From: Aggregatilineales bacterium
GTDB taxonomy: Bacteria > Chloroflexota > Anaerolineae > Aggregatilineales > Phototrophicaceae
NCBI GenBank assembly: GCA_030834905.1
Contig: JAUQWZ010000024.1
Location: 1-64,000 of the forward strand
Direction of reading: 5' to 3'
Length of the DNA stretch: 64,000 nt
A program made the translations under genes and the position numbers. Below are positions 1 through 8,929 of this stretch, piece after piece; the first letter of the stretch is position 1; each line of letters opens with the position of its first letter. The notes beneath the pieces were generated by a model, which saw only the letters and a program-made list of their open reading frames with translations, ran no database searches and had not been told where the DNA came from.

Positions 1-1314
1 GCTTCCTGAACGTGAGCCAAACGGCTTGCGTCCGGTCTGTGGGCGGTCACCTTCGCTTCGGCTGCCCTGATCATCACGGCGGGGATAGCGTGGGCGGTCA
101 CCTTCGCTTCGGCTGCCCCGATCATCACGGCGGGGATAGCGTGGGCGGTCACCTTCGCTTCGGCTGCCCCGATCATCACGGCGGGGATAACGCGGGCGGT
201 CACCTTCACTACGGCTGCCCTGATTATCACGGCGGGGATAGCGCGGGCGGTCGCCTTCACTACGGCTGCCCTGATCATCACGGCGGGGATAGCGCGGGCG
301 CTCACCTTCGGATCTGCTCCGCGAGTCGTCGCCGCGTGAATAGCGCGGCTTGTCGCCATGGGCGGAAGGTTCGCCATCACGACGCGGGCGGCGCTCAAAA
401 CGATCACTCGGATCGGGGTTCACTAGCGAGCGCTGACGCGGTCGATCATCGCTGAAGCCACGTTGGGGTCGGTCGTCGCTGCGGGCGTTATCTCTGGAAC
501 CTGAGCGCGAACGCGCCGCGCCCCGGTCAGAACGCGAATCGGCATCGCTGCGGCGGCGGCGCTGACGCCCGCCGATATCCTGAATGGCAGGCGACGGGGT
601 GTTGAGTGCCTTGACATCCTGTGGAGTCAGTTCGCGCCATTCGCCGGGGCGCAAGCCTTCGACGCTCAACTGACCGATTTGCGTGCGGACGAGCGAGGCG
701 ACCGGATGCCCGAGGGAGGCGGCAACGCGGCGAATCTGTCGCTTTTTGCCTTCGGTCATGACGATCCGCAGGACGGTTTCTCTTTGTCCGCCTTTGACAA
801 TCGAAACCGAACAGGGCGCAGTTCTGCCTTCGTCTTCCAGCCAGACGCCGTCTTCCCAACGCCGGATCACGTCTTCCGAGGGAAGTCCGTAGACAGTCAC
901 CTTGTAGGTTTTGGTGTGGCGGTAGCGCGGATGTGTCAGCTTGTTGGTGAGTTCGCCGTCGTTGGTCAGCACGACCAACCCTTCGCTGTCGGCGTCCAGC
1001 CGCCCAATGGTGAACAGATGCCCATGATAGGGCACCAGATCCATGACGGTGCGGCGCTCGTCGCCGCGATGCGGCTCGCCGGTGGTCGTCAGTACGTTGC
1101 GCGGCTTGTACAGCGCCAGGTAGATCTTCTTCTGATCATCGAATTTGAGCCGCTGACCATCCACTTCGATTACGTCGGTTTGGGGGTCGGCTTTGTCGCC
1201 GAGGGTGGCGATCTGACCATTCACGCGCACGCGCCCGCGCTCTATCAACTGCTCCGCGCCGCGCCGCGAGGCAATATTGGCATCTGCCATTAATTTCTGA
1301 AGTCGTGTTTTCAT
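1..1314 (-). CDS. RsuA/RluB-family rRNA pseudouridine synthase with repetitive Arg-rich tail (3' end outside window)
   Basis: Isomerises a uridine in rRNA to pseudouridine. The ATG at 1314 opens an S4 RNA-binding domain (about residues 1-60, with SRRGAEQLI), followed by the RsuA-type catalytic domain with the GRLDADSEG motif at about 104-112; the Asp of GRLD is the family nucleophile. A KKRQIRR motif follows near residue 190. From about residue 245 the protein becomes a disordered tail of Arg, Asp, Ser and Gly, and its last visible part is built of 17-residue repeats. The frame stays open for 438 codons to base 1, so the true C-terminus is not seen. Family members are usually 230-300 residues, so the tail is a large extension. 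The choice between RluB, RsuA and RluE specificity is not resolved. Confidence 0.9.
   Translation of the reverse strand, partial: MKTRLQKLMADANIASRRGAEQLIERGRVRVNGQIATLGDKADPQTDVIEVDGQRLKFDDQKKIYLALYKPRNVLTTTGEPHRGDERRTVMDLVPYHGHLFTIGRLDADSEGLVVLTNDGELTNKLTHPRYRHTKTYKVTVYGLPSEDVIRRWEDGVWLEDEGRTAPCSVSIVKGGQRETVLRIVMTEGKKRQIRRVAASLGHPVASLVRTQIGQLSVEGLRPGEWRELTPQDVKALNTPSPAIQDIGGRQRRRRSDADSRSDRGAARSRSGSRDNARSDDRPQRGFSDDRPRQRSLVNPDPSDRFERRPRRDGEPSAHGDKPRYSRGDDSRSRSEGERPRYPRRDDQGSRSEGDRPRYPRRDNQGSRSEGDRPRYPRRDDRGSRSEGDRPRYPRRDDRGSRSEGDRPRYPRRDDQGSRSEGDRPQTGRKPFGSRSGS
41..310. repeat. 51-bp in-frame tandem repeat inside the pseudouridine synthase gene
   Basis: Copies begin near 41, 92, 143, 194 and 245, with a degenerate sixth from about 296. 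Each is 51 bp and so adds exactly 17 residues to the minus-strand protein without breaking the frame. The encoded unit contains SEGDRPRYPRRDD. Copies differ by a few bases, mostly silent or Arg/Asn/Gln exchanges. The plus strand is also open here, but its protein is a low-complexity shadow. Confidence 0.93.
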
Positions 1315-1387
1315 CGTATCTTGTCAATCGCCACAGTTGTCTATGTCAGTATTATAGTGGTAATGACACTCGAAATGTAGGGAGAGT

Positions 1388-2287
1388 TCAGTCTTGCAGC
1401 GGCTCGTCAAGATGGATGCCGGCGAGCGATTCATAAACTGAAATAATGGCGCTGTTGTCCAGCTCGCGGTTGCCCTGTTCGAGCATGGCGGCGTACAACT
1501 GCATCGTCAGCGCCGTCATCGGCAGGGGAATACCATAGGTGCGGGCGGTATCCAGCACAATTCCCAGATCTTTGTGCTGCATGTAGGCTTTGAATCCCGG
1601 CTGGCGGTTGCCCGCGAACAGGCGCGGTGGTTTTACGTCCAGCGTCCACATCTGCGCCGCGCCGCCCTTGATCGCCTCGACCATGCGCTGCGGGTCAACG
1701 CCCGCCTTCTGCGCCGTGATCAGCGCCTCGGCAAGCGCGACCATCTGCGCCCCGACGATGATCTGGTTGCAGGCTTTGGCAATCTGCCCCGCGCCGCTGT
1801 CGCCAACCAGCACCCAGGCTTTGCCCATCGCTTCAAACAGCGGGACAGCCTTCTGGAATGCGTCTTCCGGTCCGCCAACCATGATCGTCAGCGTGCCATT
1901 GCGCGCTCCGACATCGCCGCCGCTTACGGCTGCATCCAGCGAGGCAACACCGGCTTCGGCAAGGCGCTCGGCGATTTTTCGCGCCGTTTCCGGCTTGATG
2001 GTGCTGTTGTCGATGAAGATCAAGCCGTCATGCGCGCCTTCGATAATGCCATCTTTACCCAGCGCGACCAGTTCCACGTCGGGCGAGTCGGGCAGGTTGG
2101 TGAAGACAAACTCGACCTGCCGCGCCACTTCACGCGGGGAATTGGCGCGTTTCGCGCCCTCGCTCACCAGTTGATCGACAATCGCCTGACTGCGGTTGTG
2201 GACGACCAGTTCGTGACCGGCTTTCATCAGGTTGCGGGCAATTGCAGCGCCCATAATGCCAAGACCGATGTATCCCACTTTTGCCAT
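1388..2287 (-). CDS. NAD(P)-dependent beta-hydroxyacid dehydrogenase (3-hydroxyisobutyrate / tartronate semialdehyde reductase family)
   Basis: A 299-residue oxidoreductase of the 3-hydroxyisobutyrate dehydrogenase/GarR family. The N-terminus has the Rossmann motif GYIGLGIMG. The substrate-binding segment DAAVSGGDVGA lies near residue 120, and the catalytic lysine in GAGQIAKACNQ near 170. Length is typical. The ATG at 2287 is preferred over the one 21 bp upstream because it has GGGAG about 9 nt before it and starts directly before the Rossmann strand. The exact substrate cannot be told from sequence; hydroxyisobutyrate, tartronate semialdehyde and related beta-hydroxyacids are all possible. 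Confidence 0.88.
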   Translation of the reverse strand: MAKVGYIGLGIMGAAIARNLMKAGHELVVHNRSQAIVDQLVSEGAKRANSPREVARQVEFVFTNLPDSPDVELVALGKDGIIEGAHDGLIFIDNSTIKPETARKIAERLAEAGVASLDAAVSGGDVGARNGTLTIMVGGPEDAFQKAVPLFEAMGKAWVLVGDSGAGQIAKACNQIIVGAQMVALAEALITAQKAGVDPQRMVEAIKGGAAQMWTLDVKPPRLFAGNRQPGFKAYMQHKDLGIVLDTARTYGIPLPMTALTMQLYAAMLEQGNRELDNSAIISVYESLAGIHLDEPLQD

Positions 2288-2318
2288 GCCAGAGTGCTCC
2301 CTTTGCATTGGATTCGGA

Positions 2319-3893
2319 CTAGACTTTCTTCGACACGCGGAACTGAAGCGGCACGCCGATGAGCAGCCGGGTTTGCGCCTGAATGGTTGGGAAAGCGACC
2401 ACCACCAGCGTCAGGATCGGCAGCAGCGGGAAGCTGATGAGCGTTAGCAGGCGCTCGCGCCAGGTTTGCGGAACGGTGCGCGGCGGGCGCACGATCACGT
2501 CCTGATACCAGAAGACGACGCCCAGAATCGAGATCGTGCCGAAGACGATTTGCAGCACCGCGAAGATCGGGTTGGTCAAGCCTTCCTGCATCATCTCCTG
2601 CAGCAGCGGCGGGTGCAGCAGCAGCGGAAGCTGCGAGCCAACCGTCATGATGACCCAGCCCGCGCCCGCCAGCAGAATATCGTGGGCGATGCGAAACAGC
2701 AGCCGGAAGGCGGTGAAGAATTCCAGTTCGGGGTGTTCCAGCATTTTGGCGACCGCATAGCCGACCTCTTTGCTGCCCCAGGCATGGCGCAGCGTCTGCT
2801 GGTAGCGGTTCTTGAGGGCGTCGAACAGGTTGTCGCCGGTCACGCTCTGGGCGAGGAACGGCAGAAAGACACGCTCAAGCTGAACCTCACCGCCGCGGGC
2901 GAAAAAGGCTTTGATGAACATGTGCCACTCGTCGGCGATCACGTCCGAATCCCAGTAGCCGCTGTTATCCAGCAGGCGCAGGCTGAGCGAGTAGGACGAC
3001 ATCGGCATTGGCGTCCACCAGGGCGCTGCCAGATACGCCAGCTCGAAGGCGGTGGAATAGGCGTTGACGATGCGCAGCAGCGGGCTGATATCCCAGACGT
3101 TGCCATGATAGCGAATCGGTGCCTGCCAGAAGCGCAGGCTGCGTTCGGGATGGATGGCGTACAGGCAGGTGAGCGCCAGAAAATGGTCTTTATGCCACAG
3201 GGTGTCGGCGTCCATGGTGGTGACGAGGATGTGGTCAATGTCGAATCCCAACTCATCCACCAGCCGCCGCTTGATCCAGCGGGCTGCCCACGCTTCATTC
3301 GCCGATTTACACTGCATCTCGCCGGGAAGCCCGCGTGGATGCACCGTATAATGCAGCTTCAGGAAGCAGGGCTGATACTGAGCGACGAGGGCTTCGGCTT
3401 TCTCGACACAGCCCGGTTCCGCCGCTTCCATCGCCAGCACGACGATGAGCCGTTCGCGCGCCTGGTACTGCCGGGCTAGATTCTCCAGCGTCTGGCTGAG
3501 GACAGAAACCGGTTCCTTATAGTTCGGAATGATGACGACGTGGCGCACGTCTTTCCAGGCGAGGGCATCCTCGCCGCCGTGGGTGGCGTAGACCTCGCAC
3601 CAATCGGTCTTTTCCCAGCGCGAGATTTTGCGCAGCCCCATGAAATTGGCTATTCCCGCAAACAGAAAACGTGCCGCCGTATAACAGGTGACCAGCACTG
3701 CCACCACTAACAGCGCGCGGGGAAAGGCGACCGCGCAGGCGACAGACAGCAGCAGCGCCAACCATGCCAGGCAGCCAGGGATTCCGTCCAATACTCTTTC
3801 GGGGATCGCTGGAGGAGGAGACCCTGCCCAGATCGATTGACCGACGCCAAGCTGGAGATTGTTGCGGCGACCACCGCTGGACTTGTAAGGCAC
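2319..3893 (-). CDS. Membrane-embedded family 2 glycosyltransferase
   Basis: A 524-residue polytopic protein. Hydrophobic segments near residues 40-85 precede a GT-A domain with VVIIPNYKEP (nucleotide-sugar binding start), the metal-binding DADT motif near 230 and DEWHMF near 320. A QQTLRHAWG segment takes the place of the QxxRW motif of processive enzymes. Three or more transmembrane helices follow (about 400-520). The order resembles membrane GT2 enzymes that make cell-surface glycans. The start is GTG with GAGGAG close upstream. The gene ends 31 bp before the dehydrogenase start, so co-transcription is possible. Donor and acceptor are unknown. Confidence 0.8.
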   Translation of the reverse strand: MPYKSSGGRRNNLQLGVGQSIWAGSPPPAIPERVLDGIPGCLAWLALLLSVACAVAFPRALLVVAVLVTCYTAARFLFAGIANFMGLRKISRWEKTDWCEVYATHGGEDALAWKDVRHVVIIPNYKEPVSVLSQTLENLARQYQARERLIVVLAMEAAEPGCVEKAEALVAQYQPCFLKLHYTVHPRGLPGEMQCKSANEAWAARWIKRRLVDELGFDIDHILVTTMDADTLWHKDHFLALTCLYAIHPERSLRFWQAPIRYHGNVWDISPLLRIVNAYSTAFELAYLAAPWWTPMPMSSYSLSLRLLDNSGYWDSDVIADEWHMFIKAFFARGGEVQLERVFLPFLAQSVTGDNLFDALKNRYQQTLRHAWGSKEVGYAVAKMLEHPELEFFTAFRLLFRIAHDILLAGAGWVIMTVGSQLPLLLHPPLLQEMMQEGLTNPIFAVLQIVFGTISILGVVFWYQDVIVRPPRTVPQTWRERLLTLISFPLLPILTLVVVAFPTIQAQTRLLIGVPLQFRVSKKV

Positions 3894-4029
3894 GTGCTCC
3901 TCAATACGCCAGACTCACTGCGGGCTAGAGGATACCATACACCCCCCACTTCCTCAACGGTTACCCTCTGCGGGTTCACTTATGTTACAATCTTACCAAC
4001 CTTGTCTTTACGCCTTACAGGGACGAAAC

Positions 4030-4746
4030 ATGACTGCGCGTGTGCTGGTAATTGAGGATGATAAAGAGCTTGCCCGTCTGCTGCAGCTCGATTTGCGCCA
4101 ACATGGCTATGAGGTTGCGCTCGCTCACGATGGGCTGGAAGGGCTGCGCGCCTTTCACAGCGTCAAGCCAGACCTGGTCGTGCTGGATATCGCGCTGCCG
4201 ATCATGGATGGGCGCACCGTCTGCCAGCGAATCCGTGAGCTTTCAAACACACCGGTGCTGATGATGACCGCCCACGCGGTCACCGAAGAAGACATTGTTC
4301 AGGGGCTGAATATCGGTGCCGACGAATTCATGATCAAGCCGCTGAGGAACATGGAATTCCAGGCGCGGGTAAAAGCGCTGCTGCGCCGGGCGCGTTCCGC
4401 CGACCCCGACAAAGACCTGCCGACACAGTATCACGACGAGTATCTGGCGGTGGATATCCCGCTGCGTCAGGTTTCGGTGGCGAAGGAGGATATTCGCCTG
4501 ACGCCGACGGAGTTTAAGCTGTTGGCGACTTTCGTGCAGCATCCGGGCGAAGTGCTGACCTTCCAGCAGCTTCTGGAACAGGTGTGGGGCTTTGAATACA
4601 CGCGCGAACATCATTACCCGCGCATCTACGTGTCGCACCTGCGCCGCAAGATCGAACCCGATTTCAAAAACCCCACCTATATTCAGAGCGAATACGGTAT
4701 CGGCTACCGCTTTACTCGGAGAGATTCAATACCAGACGAGGTGTAA
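4030..4746 (+). CDS. OmpR/PhoB-type response regulator
   Basis: A 238-residue two-component response regulator. The receiver domain (about 1-120) has the acidic pocket VIEDDKE, the phospho-acceptor Asp in LVVLDIALP, and the conserved Lys in FMIKPL. A winged-helix DNA-binding domain (about 135-230) carries LTPTEFKLL, FQQLLEQVWG and the recognition region RIYVSHLRRKIEP, followed by GIGYRF. The ATG at 4030 lies 9 nt after an AGGGA and begins directly before the receiver. No histidine kinase gene is adjacent, so the partner is elsewhere. The last 35 bp overlap the tail of the convergent lipoprotein gene. Confidence 0.93.
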   Translation: MTARVLVIEDDKELARLLQLDLRQHGYEVALAHDGLEGLRAFHSVKPDLVVLDIALPIMDGRTVCQRIRELSNTPVLMMTAHAVTEEDIVQGLNIGADEFMIKPLRNMEFQARVKALLRRARSADPDKDLPTQYHDEYLAVDIPLRQVSVAKEDIRLTPTEFKLLATFVQHPGEVLTFQQLLEQVWGFEYTREHHYPRIYVSHLRRKIEPDFKNPTYIQSEYGIGYRFTRRDSIPDEV

Positions 4747-6526
4747 ACAGGATCTCGTCGCCCTGCCGGTTGGCGGTGGTGTCCCGGAAGGATATCCGCA
4801 GTTGAATCTGACTGTCCCCGGAATAGGCGTTCCGCGTCATATCGGTTATATCCAGTGAGTCACAGCCGCGCGCTTCGGTGAGGATCTGTGATCCGCCAGT
4901 CGGGCGGGTGAAATCGCGATTCTGGTTGAGCAGCCCGTAGCTGTCGGCGTAGATCGTCAGCGCGCCGAGCGCGGCAAAACCATTTCCCGTTTCATAACAC
5001 GGCGCAAGCTCCAGGACAGCGCTGCTCAACGAGGTGTCCTCCGGCAGCGGGGGCAGGAAGAACGTCAGCAGCGCTTCCGTCCGGTACTCGCTGCCATCTT
5101 CCCCTAGGCTGTCGCCCGCGCTGTAATTGCTGAAATACTGCCCATCGGCGCGCAGCGTGCGCGAGTTTTCCAGATTCAGGACGGCAAGCAGCCTATCTCT
5201 CACGCCGGATTCTTCCAACGTAAGGCTGAGGCGGAAATCGCCCGAATTGGGCGCGCCCAGATAGTGGCTGGCGATGATGCTGTAGTAGCCGCTGGCAGGC
5301 AGGATGAAGTTCTGAATGAGCGAATTAATGCTCAGGTTGACCAGATCATCATCATTGTATGCCAGGACGTTCCCCAGATTGTCGGTCAGGAACAGGCGAG
5401 CATCAAGGTCGCCAGACTCGGCGGTCATCTGGATGCTGACGACGTCGCCGCGGCTGCCGCGGAAGGAATAGACATGACTCGCCAGTTCGTGGGTGATCGA
5501 GCCGGTTGTCTCGCTGTTATAGGCAATTACCCGCGAGAACGTGCCCGACGGTATGGTGCTGCCCGATCCTTTGGTCACCGTTAGCTCAAAACCGCCGCTG
5601 CTGAAGCCGAACTGCTGCCCATAGCGTGTGGCAACAATGACGTAAGCGCCGCTTTCGGCGATCTGGAAGCCGTTTATCGCCGCGTCAAACGAGTCATTCG
5701 ATTCATCTTCGTTGCGTACCAGCTCGCGTCCTTTCGGATCGATGACCAGCAGTGATGGATCGAGGCTGTCGTCGGTGCTGTGCATAGCGATATTGAGGAC
5801 CTCGCCCGCGACACCCTGATAGACGTAGAGTCGCGCTGGGTTGGCGTCGTCCACGGTTCCAGTGACCGCGCTGAAGGCGGCAATCTCAGCTTCCAGGCTG
5901 ACCGGCAGGAAAGCGGTCGAATCGGTGTAGCGACTGCTGTTATCAGACGCTGCGGTCGGCGCGGGTGTGTTGGTCGGCGCTGGCGTATCGGTGGGGGTAT
6001 GAGTCGGCTGTGGCGTATCGGTAGGAACAGGCGTGTCGGTGGGGGCGTCGGTTGGCGTGTTCGTCGGGCTGTCCGTTGGCGTATCGGTTGGTGCTGTCGC
6101 CTCGGTTGGCTTGCTGGTCGGCGGGGGTGTCGCGCTTGGCTCGTCGGTCGGCGCATCTGTCGGCGGCGCGGCTGTATCTGTCGGCTCGTCGGTTGGCGAG
6201 TCAGTCGGCGGTACGACTGTATGCGTCGGCGCATCGGTTGGCACGTTTGCCAGTTGGGTCACCGGCGCGTACGTGTTGGAGGGTTCGGCAGACGCGGCTG
6301 CCTCTGTTGGCGTTTCAGATGGCAGCGCGGCGATATCGGTCGTTTCCGCGCTCATAGTAGGCGCGCGAGTTGGGACAACCGCGCCCGGTAACGTATCGGT
6401 GGGGGCGATGGCAACCTGGGTAGCGGTTGGCGTGCAGCCAAAAACCAGACAGCAGACAAGCACAAACAGCAGCGATGTACGGCGCAAGACAAGTTCTCCC
6501 GGCGACGAATAATTCCAGCTATTCAT
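4712..6526 (-). CDS. Thr/Pro-repeat lipoprotein with two pre-peptidase C-terminal-like domains
   Basis: A predicted surface lipoprotein of about 600 residues. The N-terminus has a hydrophobic stretch ending in VFGC, a lipobox whose Cys would be lipidated. A long region of Thr-, Pro- and Asp-rich repeats (TDTPTDxPT-like) forms an extended stalk to about residue 205. Two beta-rich domains resembling PPC domains follow (LYVYQGVAGEVLNIA and HVYSFRGSRGDVVSIQ). The C-terminal domain, with ALLTFFLPPLP and SAVLELAP, resembles a DNRLRE-type beta-sandwich. The ATG at 6526 is the most upstream start close to the signal sequence. A TTG at 6487, preceded by GGGAG with 8 nt spacing, would give a more normal signal peptide and may be the true start. 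Confidence 0.8.
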   Translation of the reverse strand: MNSWNYSSPGELVLRRTSLLFVLVCCLVFGCTPTATQVAIAPTDTLPGAVVPTRAPTMSAETTDIAALPSETPTEAAASAEPSNTYAPVTQLANVPTDAPTHTVVPPTDSPTDEPTDTAAPPTDAPTDEPSATPPPTSKPTEATAPTDTPTDSPTNTPTDAPTDTPVPTDTPQPTHTPTDTPAPTNTPAPTAASDNSSRYTDSTAFLPVSLEAEIAAFSAVTGTVDDANPARLYVYQGVAGEVLNIAMHSTDDSLDPSLLVIDPKGRELVRNEDESNDSFDAAINGFQIAESGAYVIVATRYGQQFGFSSGGFELTVTKGSGSTIPSGTFSRVIAYNSETTGSITHELASHVYSFRGSRGDVVSIQMTAESGDLDARLFLTDNLGNVLAYNDDDLVNLSINSLIQNFILPASGYYSIIASHYLGAPNSGDFRLSLTLEESGVRDRLLAVLNLENSRTLRADGQYFSNYSAGDSLGEDGSEYRTEALLTFFLPPLPEDTSLSSAVLELAPCYETGNGFAALGALTIYADSYGLLNQNRDFTRPTGGSQILTEARGCDSLDITDMTRNAYSGDSQIQLRISFRDTTANRQGDEILFTPRLVLNLSE

Positions 6527-6564
6527 TGTAGTGGTGGACGCTGAAGTTAGCCAATTCGTTTGGC

Positions 6565-7770
6565 TCAGGCGCGGCTGGACTTCGCGCCCTTTATGCCTTT
6601 GACGCCCCGCGCAGCGCTCAGTGAAATGAGATTGGTTTGATAATTGTAGCTGCTGCGGCGCTTCTGCGCGTGAGCTTCGCGCGCCAGCTCGACCAGACGC
6701 TCCACCAGTTGGCGCGGCGTCGTGTCCGTCTCTTGCCACAGATAGAAGGCGAGCGAACCGGGCATGGTGTTGATCTCGTTGAGATACACCTCGTCCAGAT
6801 CGGGTCTGACCAGAAAGTCAATCCGTGCGATGCCGCGCCCGTCAATGAGCTGGAACGCGCGCTTTGCCAGTGATTGGATACGCGCGGTCAGTTCCGGGCT
6901 GATCGGCGCGGGGATCAACCGTTCGGCGCTTTTCATGCCGTCGCCACCGCGCAGGTATTTTTCCTCGTAGGTCAGGAACTGCTCCCACGAAACCGGCTGT
7001 TCGAGCACTGAAGCCTGAAGCCCCCGGTTATCACCGAGGACCGAGCAGTTGATTTCGATGCAGTTGATGACTCCTGCTTCGACCATCAGATGGCGATCCA
7101 GATTGGCTGCTACGTCAATCGAGGCGCGCAGCAGTTCCTGCGTTTCGACGCGGGCGATGCCGATGCTTGATCCCAGCGTCACCGGCTTGACGAACAGCGG
7201 GAAACGCAGTTCGGCGTTGATGCGCGCCAGTACTGCGTCCGGATCGCGCTCCCATTCGTCGCGGGTGAAAGCGATTCCGTCTACGACTGGAACGCCGTTT
7301 GCCTTGAGGATCTGTTTGGTCAGGGTCTTGTCATTGGCGACAGCCGACGCCAGCACGCCGCAGCCGACATAAGGGATATCCGCCAGTTCCAGCAGCCCTT
7401 GCAGGGTGCCATCTTCGCCGTGTGAGCCGTGAAGGGCGGGAAAGACCACGTCCAGCCGCTGGATCTGGCTGCGCTGAAACAAGCCGCGCGAGGTCGGATC
7501 GAGGATTAGCCCATGATGCTGAATGCTAGGGGAAATGAGCGTTTCGACAACCGCTTTATAGCTGGTGACTTCATCCTCAAAATTCCTGAGTTCAAGCAGC
7601 GGCGCGCCGGTGTACCAGCGTCCGTCACGATTAATGTAAATCGGTACGACCTCATAGCGCTGGGGATCGAATGCCTGCATCACCTGATGCCCGGTGACGA
7701 CCGAGACATCGTGTTCGACACTGTGCCCACCAAAAATCACCCCGACAGTTGTTTTGCGCGCTGCGCTCAT
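6565..7770 (-). CDS. ddl: D-alanine--D-alanine ligase
   Basis: ATP-grasp ligase that joins two D-alanines for peptidoglycan precursor synthesis. The 401-residue protein shows the N-terminal GGHSVEHDVS motif, the ATP-binding KPVTLGSSIGIARVE, IDFLV and the catalytic NEINTMPGS. Length is somewhat above the usual 310-370, with a short Ser/Lys-rich C-terminal extension (KRRSSYNYQT). The MPGSLAFYLW form after NEINT departs from the common PGFT, so a D-Ala-D-X ligase of slightly different preference cannot be excluded. It lies downstream of MurF-like and MurA-like genes on the same strand, fitting a cell-wall role. Confidence 0.92.
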   Translation of the reverse strand: MSAARKTTVGVIFGGHSVEHDVSVVTGHQVMQAFDPQRYEVVPIYINRDGRWYTGAPLLELRNFEDEVTSYKAVVETLISPSIQHHGLILDPTSRGLFQRSQIQRLDVVFPALHGSHGEDGTLQGLLELADIPYVGCGVLASAVANDKTLTKQILKANGVPVVDGIAFTRDEWERDPDAVLARINAELRFPLFVKPVTLGSSIGIARVETQELLRASIDVAANLDRHLMVEAGVINCIEINCSVLGDNRGLQASVLEQPVSWEQFLTYEEKYLRGGDGMKSAERLIPAPISPELTARIQSLAKRAFQLIDGRGIARIDFLVRPDLDEVYLNEINTMPGSLAFYLWQETDTTPRQLVERLVELAREAHAQKRRSSYNYQTNLISLSAARGVKGIKGAKSSRA

Positions 7771-7828
7771 CTACGCTTCCTGGTCTGAAACGAATCCGGC
7801 GCTACTATGCTCAAAGAACGCGCAAATG

Positions 7829-8341
7829 TCAAACAGGTGGTCTGGTCACCAGCAGGCTCACGACAAAGACGCCGACCATTGCCACGTTGATGACAAACTC
7901 GACGAAGATGCTCAGAATATACGATTCGAGCGCCATGCCCGCCGCGCGCATCGAACGGCGGGTGTTGCCCACGTAGAGGAATTCCACGGCTAACGCGCCG
8001 GTCATCGCGCCCGCTAGCGTGCCCAGCACCGGAACCGGGATGAAGAACGTCCCCGCCATCGCGCCGACGATAGTCGCCAGCGTGCTGCCGAGGGTTGCGC
8101 CGCGCGCCTTCATGCCCAGCACCGGCATCCAGAAATCGGTCGTCGAACCGGCGACCATCAGAAACGTCATTAGCAGGAACGCCAGCACCGGCAGGCGGGT
8201 GAAATTGTCGAGAATGCCAAAGGCGAGACTGATGCCCCAGAGCAGAGCGGGACCTGGCACAAACGGGATGAGTGAGATGAACAGCACCACGGTCATCAGC
8301 GAACAGGTGATCAGGATGAGGCTTGATTGCAGAAAATCCAT
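7829..8341 (-). CDS. DUF456 family membrane protein (copy 2)
   Basis: A 170-residue polytopic membrane protein with four or five hydrophobic segments. The Gly-rich core (GATLGSTLATIVGAMAGTFF, then PVPVLGTLAGAMTGALAVEF) matches the repeated glycine-zipper pattern of DUF456, a family of unknown function. It follows a paralogue by 26 bp on the same strand, so the pair probably arose by tandem duplication and is co-transcribed. No catalytic residue is evident. Confidence 0.8.
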   Translation of the reverse strand: MDFLQSSLILITCSLMTVVLFISLIPFVPGPALLWGISLAFGILDNFTRLPVLAFLLMTFLMVAGSTTDFWMPVLGMKARGATLGSTLATIVGAMAGTFFIPVPVLGTLAGAMTGALAVEFLYVGNTRRSMRAAGMALESYILSIFVEFVINVAMVGVFVVSLLVTRPPV

Positions 8342-8367
8342 GGCTTTTGCTTTCCACTCATTTGCGA

Positions 8368-8871
8368 CTAACCGGTGGTCGCAAGGCTCACGATATAGAC
8401 GCCAAAGATAGCAAGACTCGTGACTAATTCCAGTATATACCCAACTATGAACAGCTTGAGGGCAGCCTGACCGGCGCGCAGCGCTCGCGCTTTCTGGCGC
8501 AGCGCCACGTATTCAATCGCCAGCGCGCCCAGCACCGTACCGATGAGCGTCCCGACAATGGGAAATGGGATGACGAAGGTGCCGACCAGACCGCCGACCA
8601 GCGACCCGACCGCCGCCAGACACGACAGCCCCGAGGTTTTCACGCCCAGCAGCGGCAGCCACAAATCGCTGCTGACGCTGAGGATCATGAGTGCCGTCAT
8701 GATGATGGCGGCGGCGAGCGTGACGCGGTCAAACTGGTTGGCGAAGGCGGTGACGATGGCAATCGCCCAGACGATAAGTGTCCCCGGTAGAATCGGGACG
8801 AAGGCGAGGAGTACCCCGATCACCATGGCGATGAACGAGACGGTGATCAGGGCTGATTGGGCAATGTCCAT
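8368..8871 (-). CDS. DUF456 family membrane protein (copy 1)
   Basis: A 167-residue paralogue of the next gene downstream with the same topology and the same Gly-rich core (LAAVGSLVGGLVGTFVIPFP then GTLIGTVLGALAIEY). The ATG at 8871 is chosen because AGGAAG lies just upstream and the protein then starts at the first membrane helix; a longer reading frame upstream would add a Cys/Arg-rich stretch unlike the family. It begins 58 bp after the end of the MurF-like gene, so it is probably in the cell-wall transcript. Function unknown. Confidence 0.8.
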   Translation of the reverse strand: MDIAQSALITVSFIAMVIGVLLAFVPILPGTLIVWAIAIVTAFANQFDRVTLAAAIIMTALMILSVSSDLWLPLLGVKTSGLSCLAAVGSLVGGLVGTFVIPFPIVGTLIGTVLGALAIEYVALRQKARALRAGQAALKLFIVGYILELVTSLAIFGVYIVSLATTG

Positions 8872-8929
8872 ACACTTCCTTGTGCCAGGCTGTGCTGACA
8901 TGCTGGCTGCGTGAAAATGTCGGCACAAC

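Noticed and set aside
12..455. Plus-strand 147-residue His/Gly/Cys-rich repetitive ORF
   Set aside because: It is the antisense shadow of the 51-bp repeats in the pseudouridine synthase gene on the minus strand, which has a full recognised domain structure; repeats of a multiple of three keep both strands open.
5780..6512. Overlapping plus-strand Gly/Val/Arg-rich ORFs
   Set aside because: Shadows of the Thr/Pro-rich stalk of the lipoprotein; low complexity, no start signals.
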